Shown piece by piece: positions 18,422 through 21,700 of a stretch of 21,700 bases of DNA. This stretch comes from DATDYB01 sp036517115. GTDB lineage: Bacteria; Patescibacteriota; Minisyncoccia; Phycocordibacterales; PALSA-1337. The DNA is taken from the NCBI GenBank assembly GCA_036517115.1, contig DATDYB010000027.1, positions 1-21,700 on the forward strand, written 5' to 3'. A program made the position numbers and the translations under genes. The notes beneath the pieces were generated by a model. That model had not been told where the DNA came from, did not search any database, and was given only the letters and a program-made list of their open reading frames with translations. How positions within the stretch are numbered: position 1 is the stretch's first letter; every line of letters starts with the position of its first letter.

Positions 18422-18964
18422 ATGAGACATATTGTTGCACATTTAATACGAGGAGAAGCTGGTAAAGCGCATGAAAATATCACCAAGGATTTAACGGAGA
18501 AATTCCAAAATTTTCCTTTACATAATCGGATTGCTCCGCATATTACACTCAAGCGGTGGTTTGAGTTGGACGAAAAGGGGATGAAAGAACTTTACGAAAA
18601 GCTCGAAGAGTTTGCCTGTTCACATATACAAACTGATTACTCCCTCAAAGGCTTTGGAAATTTCGGTGACGATGTCATATTCATGGATGTCAAAGCTTCG
18701 CGGGAGATGATGAACGCCGTAAGTGATTTGGGAAAAACTTTACACACAATCCAGAATCTCACTTTTGATGAATTTGATACCAATGATGGTCTGCATGCCA
18801 CAGTGGCCTTTGGTTCCTTAAAGCCATTCAATTTTAATGAAATATGGAATTATTTAGCAACAACCAGTGAGCCTAATTTTCAAATGAAGTTAGACAATAT
18901 TACTGTGATGAAACGAGAAAAGGATATATGGGAAATAGATCGTATTTTTGAAATCAAACCATAA
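18422..18964 (+). CDS. 2'-5' RNA ligase / 2H phosphoesterase family protein
   Basis: A 180-residue protein of the 2H superfamily. Both catalytic motifs are present: 'PHITLK' (H40-x-T42) and 'LHATVA' (H125-x-T127), about 85 residues apart, as usual in a two-lobed 2H fold. Family members act as 2'-5' RNA ligases, cyclic phosphodiesterases or nucleotide phosphodiesterases on RNA ends, so the substrate cannot be fixed from sequence. It has no signal or membrane segment, so it is cytoplasmic. It is followed 13 bases later by the IGPS-like gene and is probably co-transcribed with it. It lies divergent from the NYN gene. Both it and its neighbour handle RNA by family, which may or may not be meaningful. 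Confidence 0.87.
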   Translation: MRHIVAHLIRGEAGKAHENITKDLTEKFQNFPLHNRIAPHITLKRWFELDEKGMKELYEKLEEFACSHIQTDYSLKGFGNFGDDVIFMDVKASREMMNAVSDLGKTLHTIQNLTFDEFDTNDGLHATVAFGSLKPFNFNEIWNYLATTSEPNFQMKLDNITVMKREKDIWEIDRIFEIKP

Positions 18965-18977
18965 ATTTTCGCAAGAT

Positions 18978-19532
18978 ATGAATAAAAAACCCACCATCAT
19001 CGCCGAGGTAAAAACGAAATCGCCGTTTGGATATGTGGCAGAGAAGTCGTGGGATCAGTTGTTCGAGATTGCGAATAGGATAGGGGACATCATTTCCATC
19101 CACACCGACCCGAGATGGGGAGGGTCGTTTGATCTGATTAAGAAAGCAAAAACGTTCACTGACAAACCTATTCTTGCTAAAGGTATTCACGCAACTGATA
19201 AGGATATAGAAAAGGCCATCAAAGCCGGTGCGGATTTCGTACTGGTGGTGGGGAGAATACCGCTTGTGTATGCCGATAAATGTCTAATTGAACCGCTTAC
19301 ACTCGAAGGGTTGAAAATCATTCCCACCGCTGCACGAGCCGTGTGGAACAGTAGGGACTTGGATACGGGCGGTATGAAGAAGGGAACATTCGAGCAAGCG
19401 CGGAAAATATTTTCAGGGTGGCTTTGTCAGGCGAGTAATATTAGAACAGTGAGTGATATCAAGGAAGGGGCGGATGCGGTCCTCGTCGGGACACACTTAG
19501 AAATGTTCACAAAATCCCTCAGGAACTTGTAG
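18978..19532 (+). CDS. Short indole-3-glycerol-phosphate synthase (TrpC)-like TIM-barrel protein
   Basis: A 184-residue protein, well below the 250-270 of TrpC. The barrel pattern is recognisable: 'IIAEVKTKSPFG' (E10, K12, S15), 'PILAKGI' (K68, at the place of the catalytic lysine), 'KAGADFVLVV', 'AVWNSRDLDTG' (N124, R126, D127, like the 'INNRDL' of TrpC) and 'GADAVLVGTHLE'. Where TrpC has the catalytic 'ESGI', this protein has 'ASNI', so the last catalytic Glu is lost. No other trp gene is visible. It may be a diverged enzyme or a binding protein rather than a true IGPS. The ATG at 18978 was chosen 13 bases after the preceding stop; an in-frame TTG at 18948 would overlap the upstream gene. 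A 5' fragment of a paralogue is at 17481. Confidence 0.72.
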   Translation: MNKKPTIIAEVKTKSPFGYVAEKSWDQLFEIANRIGDIISIHTDPRWGGSFDLIKKAKTFTDKPILAKGIHATDKDIEKAIKAGADFVLVVGRIPLVYADKCLIEPLTLEGLKIIPTAARAVWNSRDLDTGGMKKGTFEQARKIFSGWLCQASNIRTVSDIKEGADAVLVGTHLEMFTKSLRNL

Positions 19533-19538
19533 TATACT
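19533..19538 (+). promoter_or_regulatory. -10 box of the coiled-coil protein gene
   Basis: TATACT starts one base after the preceding stop codon and ends 6 bases before the ATG at 19545. Confidence 0.5.
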
Positions 19539-19544
19539 AGTGTC

Positions 19545-20573
19545 ATGATTTTTAATATTTGGCTTAAGCTCGCTCTCGCCGCTATTGCGGTGGTGGGAGT
19601 CGGCACGGGCGGGTACTTCGTGGTAAAAACGCAAGGCATCCGCAGTCTCACCGCAACGCTTGAAACACAACTTAAGTCCGGCAATTATCTCGCTGCGCTT
19701 GGAGCCGCGGGTAGCCTTCAGACAAAAGGTGAGAACACACCTGAACTTGAAGAGAAGATCGGAGCAGTGGCACGACTTTTGGTTGCCGAAGATGCCTTCA
19801 AGAAAGCCAAGCTAGCATTTGATGAAAAGCGATTTACCGACGCTGGTGCACTGCTGCGGCAGAGCGATGCTATTACTGACACGTCATTCAAATATTTTAA
19901 AGAAGCCAAGGAGTTGTATGAAAATGCCGAGGCGCTCGTGGCTGGGGCTGCCCACAAGACCAGTGTAACGATTTCAACCCTCGAAGAAAAAGCCGCTGCG
20001 GAAAAATCCAAACGCGAGACTCTAGAAAAAGGAAAGGTGAAGCTCGAGGGGACGATTAAAGAGAAGGATAAAAAGCTTGCTGATAGCGAGGCACAAGCGA
20101 AAGAAACATCGCAGAAATTGTTGCAGTCGAAGAAGGAAGCCGAAGCGCTAGCAGCACAGGTAGAAAAGGAAACCAGACTGAAATTCATTAACGAATTAAA
20201 GGTCTACCGGGACATGGCACAAAAAGGGAGGCAGCAACTCGAGAACGCCATTGTGGAGATCAACGGCAAACGAGATGTGACGGCGCTTGTCTATGTCAGC
20301 CAAGGCAAAGTGCTTTTTGAAGAGACGAAAACTAAAGCGGTTGATTTCCGCTCTGATCGCACCCCTTCCGCTCATCAAAGTCGTGTAGATACCTTGGTTG
20401 CCCTGCTAGGGGATTTTCTGGAAGCGTCAAAACAACTGCGCAATGCAGTAGTGTACATCGAAGAGCAGGATAACGCGGAATTCGCCGGAAGTTTCTCGAA
20501 AGGAAAAACTGCATTGGCGAACGCGATAGCTCTTTTATCGGGCATCTCTGACTTCATTACTGAAAACCAGTAG
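19545..20573 (+). CDS. Membrane-anchored coiled-coil protein, unknown function
   Basis: A 342-residue bitopic protein. One N-terminal membrane helix (about 6-28, glycine-rich at its end) is followed by an Ala/Lys/Glu-rich region. Residues 35-130 look like helical-repeat (TPR-like) pairs ('SGNYLAALGAAGSLQ', 'KAKLAFDEKRFTDAGALLRQSD', 'YFKEAKELYENAEALV'). A long coiled coil runs about 138-225 ('EEKAAAEKSKRETLEKGKVKLEGTIKEKDKK'), and a C-terminal helical domain with 'YVSQGKVLFEETKTKAVDF' ends the protein. There is no signal-peptidase site. The likely orientation is anchored and facing outward or inward undetermined. Its own -10 box separates it from upstream genes. I do not recognise a family. 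Confidence 0.72.
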   Translation: MIFNIWLKLALAAIAVVGVGTGGYFVVKTQGIRSLTATLETQLKSGNYLAALGAAGSLQTKGENTPELEEKIGAVARLLVAEDAFKKAKLAFDEKRFTDAGALLRQSDAITDTSFKYFKEAKELYENAEALVAGAAHKTSVTISTLEEKAAAEKSKRETLEKGKVKLEGTIKEKDKKLADSEAQAKETSQKLLQSKKEAEALAAQVEKETRLKFINELKVYRDMAQKGRQQLENAIVEINGKRDVTALVYVSQGKVLFEETKTKAVDFRSDRTPSAHQSRVDTLVALLGDFLEASKQLRNAVVYIEEQDNAEFAGSFSKGKTALANAIALLSGISDFITENQ

Positions 20574-20608
20574 CTCTATTGTGCACACGTAGCGGATATT
20601 GTGCATGG

Positions 20609-20614
20609 TATCAT
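20609..20614 (+). promoter_or_regulatory. -10 box of the multi-pass membrane protein gene
   Basis: TATCAT ending 7 bases before the ATG at 20622. Earlier in-frame starts at 20601 (GTG) and 20613 (ATG) lie before or within the box. Confidence 0.4.
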
Positions 20615-20621
20615 GTACCCA

Positions 20622-21182
20622 ATGTTTGATGTTCTTGATGCTAAAACAGCGTGGCTCATCCTGCATCTCTTTGGTGTAGTGCTAGGCGCTGGCGGAGCCT
20701 TCATGAGTGACGTGCTCTATCTTTCGTCGGTCAAGGACGGCAGAATCACCGCAACAGAAGAACGGTTCTTAAAACTGGGAAGCTACATGGTGTGGACGGG
20801 AGTATGCATACTCATCATCTCCGGCATCGGGCTTTTCAGCCTACAACCCCAAACCTATTTGGACTCAAGTAAATTTCTGACCAAAATGGCAATTGTCGCT
20901 GTCATCATTTTGAACGGCGCTATATTCCATTTTGTACACATGCCGGTGCTTGTAAAAACGGCTCACAAAAACATGCGCCACAGCCGTCTGTTTGTGAAGA
21001 TGAGTCCCTACATTTATGCGAGTGGCGCCATCTCAATTGTGTCATGGATAAGTACGATTATCCTCGGCTCGCTTAGAAGTATTCCATATACCTTCACTGA
21101 AGCATTTGGAGTGTATCTTGTTGTACTCGTGGTTGCTGTCACTCTCTCGGCGTTCAGTAGAAAAAGCTTTTTGGCGAAGTAA
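20622..21182 (+). CDS. Multi-pass membrane protein, DUF2269/HemJ-like topology
   Basis: A 186-residue protein with about five hydrophobic helices (roughly 9-28, 48-69, 84-104, 128-148 and 157-178). The first helix carries 'LHLFGVVLGAGGAFMSDVLY', and further histidines lie in 'AIFHFVHMPVL', a pattern of helix histidines seen in small haem-binding or redox membrane proteins such as the DUF2269/CopD/HemJ group. That similarity is weak and is only a hint. It has no soluble domain. It has its own near-leaderless promoter and is followed by an AT-rich gap and the tRNA-Thr region. The start at 20622 is favoured by the promoter spacing. Confidence 0.7.
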   Translation: MFDVLDAKTAWLILHLFGVVLGAGGAFMSDVLYLSSVKDGRITATEERFLKLGSYMVWTGVCILIISGIGLFSLQPQTYLDSSKFLTKMAIVAVIILNGAIFHFVHMPVLVKTAHKNMRHSRLFVKMSPYIYASGAISIVSWISTIILGSLRSIPYTFTEAFGVYLVVLVVAVTLSAFSRKSFLAK

Positions 21183-21235
21183 ATTGATAATATTCGATAA
21201 ATGTAATACTCTATTGACTGTAAGTTGTTGGTAAT

Positions 21236-21351
21236 AAGAAAGCCGTTGTAGCTCCCAATGTTACCTACGAGTCGTACGAGTAGTTGTAACATTGAGGATG
21301 CCGACTTCCGAGTCGGCGCAGTTGGCGTATTGAAGAAAGCCGTTGTAGCTC
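21236..21351 (+). repeat. Direct repeat of the tRNA-Thr 5' end around a hairpin-rich insert
   Basis: A 19-bp direct repeat, AAGAAAGCCGTTGTAGCTC, lies at 21236-21254 and 21333-21351, the second inside tRNA-Thr. Between them are a hairpin CAATGTTAC (21256-21264) with GTAACATTG (21286-21294) and a perfect GCCGACT-TCCG-AGTCGGC hairpin (21300-21317). CAGTTGG (21319-21325) resembles the tRNA D-loop sequence that follows the repeat. Confidence 0.7.
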
Positions 21352-21411
21352 AGTTGGTAGAGCACGTCATTGGTAATGACGAGGTCTCCAGTTCAATCCT
21401 GGACAACGGCT
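21339..21411 (+). tRNA. tRNA-Thr(GGT)
   Basis: A 73-nt cloverleaf: acceptor GCCGTTG/CAACGGC, D stem GCTC/GAGC, anticodon stem CGTCA/TGACG with loop TTGGTAA, T stem TCCAG/CTGGA, T loop TTCAATC. The discriminator base is T and CCA is not encoded (CCC follows). The acceptor start G1-C72, C2-G71 fits tRNA-Thr. Confidence 0.93.
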
Positions 21412-21700
21412 CCCTTATGAAACTTTCGGGTTTGGAATTAACAAAGGAGTGGGCGACACGAAGTGTCGCCCACGCTGTTTCGCCTGAATTCGCTTGCGAA
21501 TTCTCAAAATTCGGCGCGCTTGCGCGCACTGATTTGTTGTGGAGGAAGAGGTTCGAGCCAAAGATTTCTTTGGCAGCAACCTTTTTATTTAAAAGGTTGC
21601 TATCCAATGCAATTTTTTCCATATTTCCTGCGTCTTTTATCCACTTTTCCATCGGTTCGAGCCAATGTTTCTGCTTCATTTGAGAACGAGAAATTTCTTC
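21350..21700 (-). CDS. C-terminal part of a probable serine recombinase (partial)
   Basis: The minus-strand frame is open from the right window edge and ends at 21350, giving 116 residues of a longer protein. 'QKHWLEPMEKWIKDAGNMEK' and 'NKKVAAKEIFGSNLFLHNKSV' resemble the C-terminal tail of large serine site-specific recombinases of CPR bacteria; this is recognition from memory and not a search result. The catalytic domain would lie outside the window. The last 20 residues and the stop codon are encoded antisense to tRNA-Thr: the TGA is the complement of the conserved TCA in the D arm. Whether that tail is translated in the cell is uncertain. Its position beside a tRNA with a duplicated 5' end suggests an integrated element to the right. 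Confidence 0.55.
   Translation of the reverse strand, partial: EEISRSQMKQKHWLEPMEKWIKDAGNMEKIALDSNLLNKKVAAKEIFGSNLFLHNKSVRASAPNFENSQANSGETAWATLRVAHSFVNSKPESFIREPLSRIELETSSLPMTCSTN

Noticed and set aside
19718..20188. Minus-strand ORF of 156 codons rich in Ser, Ala and Phe
   Set aside because: Shadow of the Ala/Lys/Glu-rich coiled-coil gene on the plus strand; composition is what antisense of such a gene gives.
21258..21683. Plus-strand ORF of 141 codons over tRNA-Thr
   Set aside because: It spans the whole tRNA gene and is opposite the better supported recombinase frame.

Overview
The window looks like chromosomal DNA of a Candidate Phyla Radiation bacterium (Patescibacteria, most likely Parcubacteria/Paceibacteria). 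The grounds are a compact type IV pilus locus with short 'KKGFTLIELLVVIAIIGILS' pilins, a Parcubacteria-style LigA, many core genes with a -10 hexamer only 6-11 bases before the start codon and no Shine-Dalgarno, and many small orphan genes. TGA is used as a stop, so the recoded CPR lineages are unlikely. The placement is inference from sequence style; there is no rRNA here to confirm it.

Layout. (1) 1-10548 is one type IV pilus region: the end of an upstream gene, pilO-like, pilP-like, pilB, a CheY-like receiver, pilT and pilC; then a 400-base non-coding stretch with a hairpin repeat and a long leader; then three tandem major-pilin-type genes, prepilin peptidase pilD, and a coupled minor-pilin operon (FimT/GspH, PilW/GspJ, PilV/GspI and PilX/GspK types). 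Together these supply extension and retraction motors, platform, alignment proteins, pilin maturation and the tip complex. (2) 10705-15739 holds housekeeping genes (ligA, gatC, gatA), a minus-strand orphan and a membrane-anchored HEPN-like protein. (3) 15779-16111 is a tRNA cluster (initiator Met on minus; Met-CAT and Asp on plus) with a symmetric divergent promoter. (4) 16113-19532 is an accessory stretch: a 152-bp insert at the tRNA-Asp 3' end, two orphan genes with classical promoter or SD signals, a 5' fragment of an IGPS-like gene, a NYN-domain gene, a 2H phosphoesterase and an intact short IGPS-like gene. (5) 19545-21700 has a coiled-coil membrane protein, a multi-pass membrane protein, tRNA-Thr with a partial upstream duplication, and the 3' end of a probable serine recombinase running antisense into the tRNA.

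The most unusual signal is a two-copy element (5603-5699 and, inverted, 14981-15086). It has a conserved core of about 57 nt with a compensatory base change in an internal stem, held between perfect inverted-repeat arms whose sequences are unrelated between copies. Next in interest are a chain of mutually exclusive hairpins before the first pilin gene, a rebuilt tRNA-Asp 3' end, an initiator tRNA with altered D and T loops, and near-universal leaderless gene starts.
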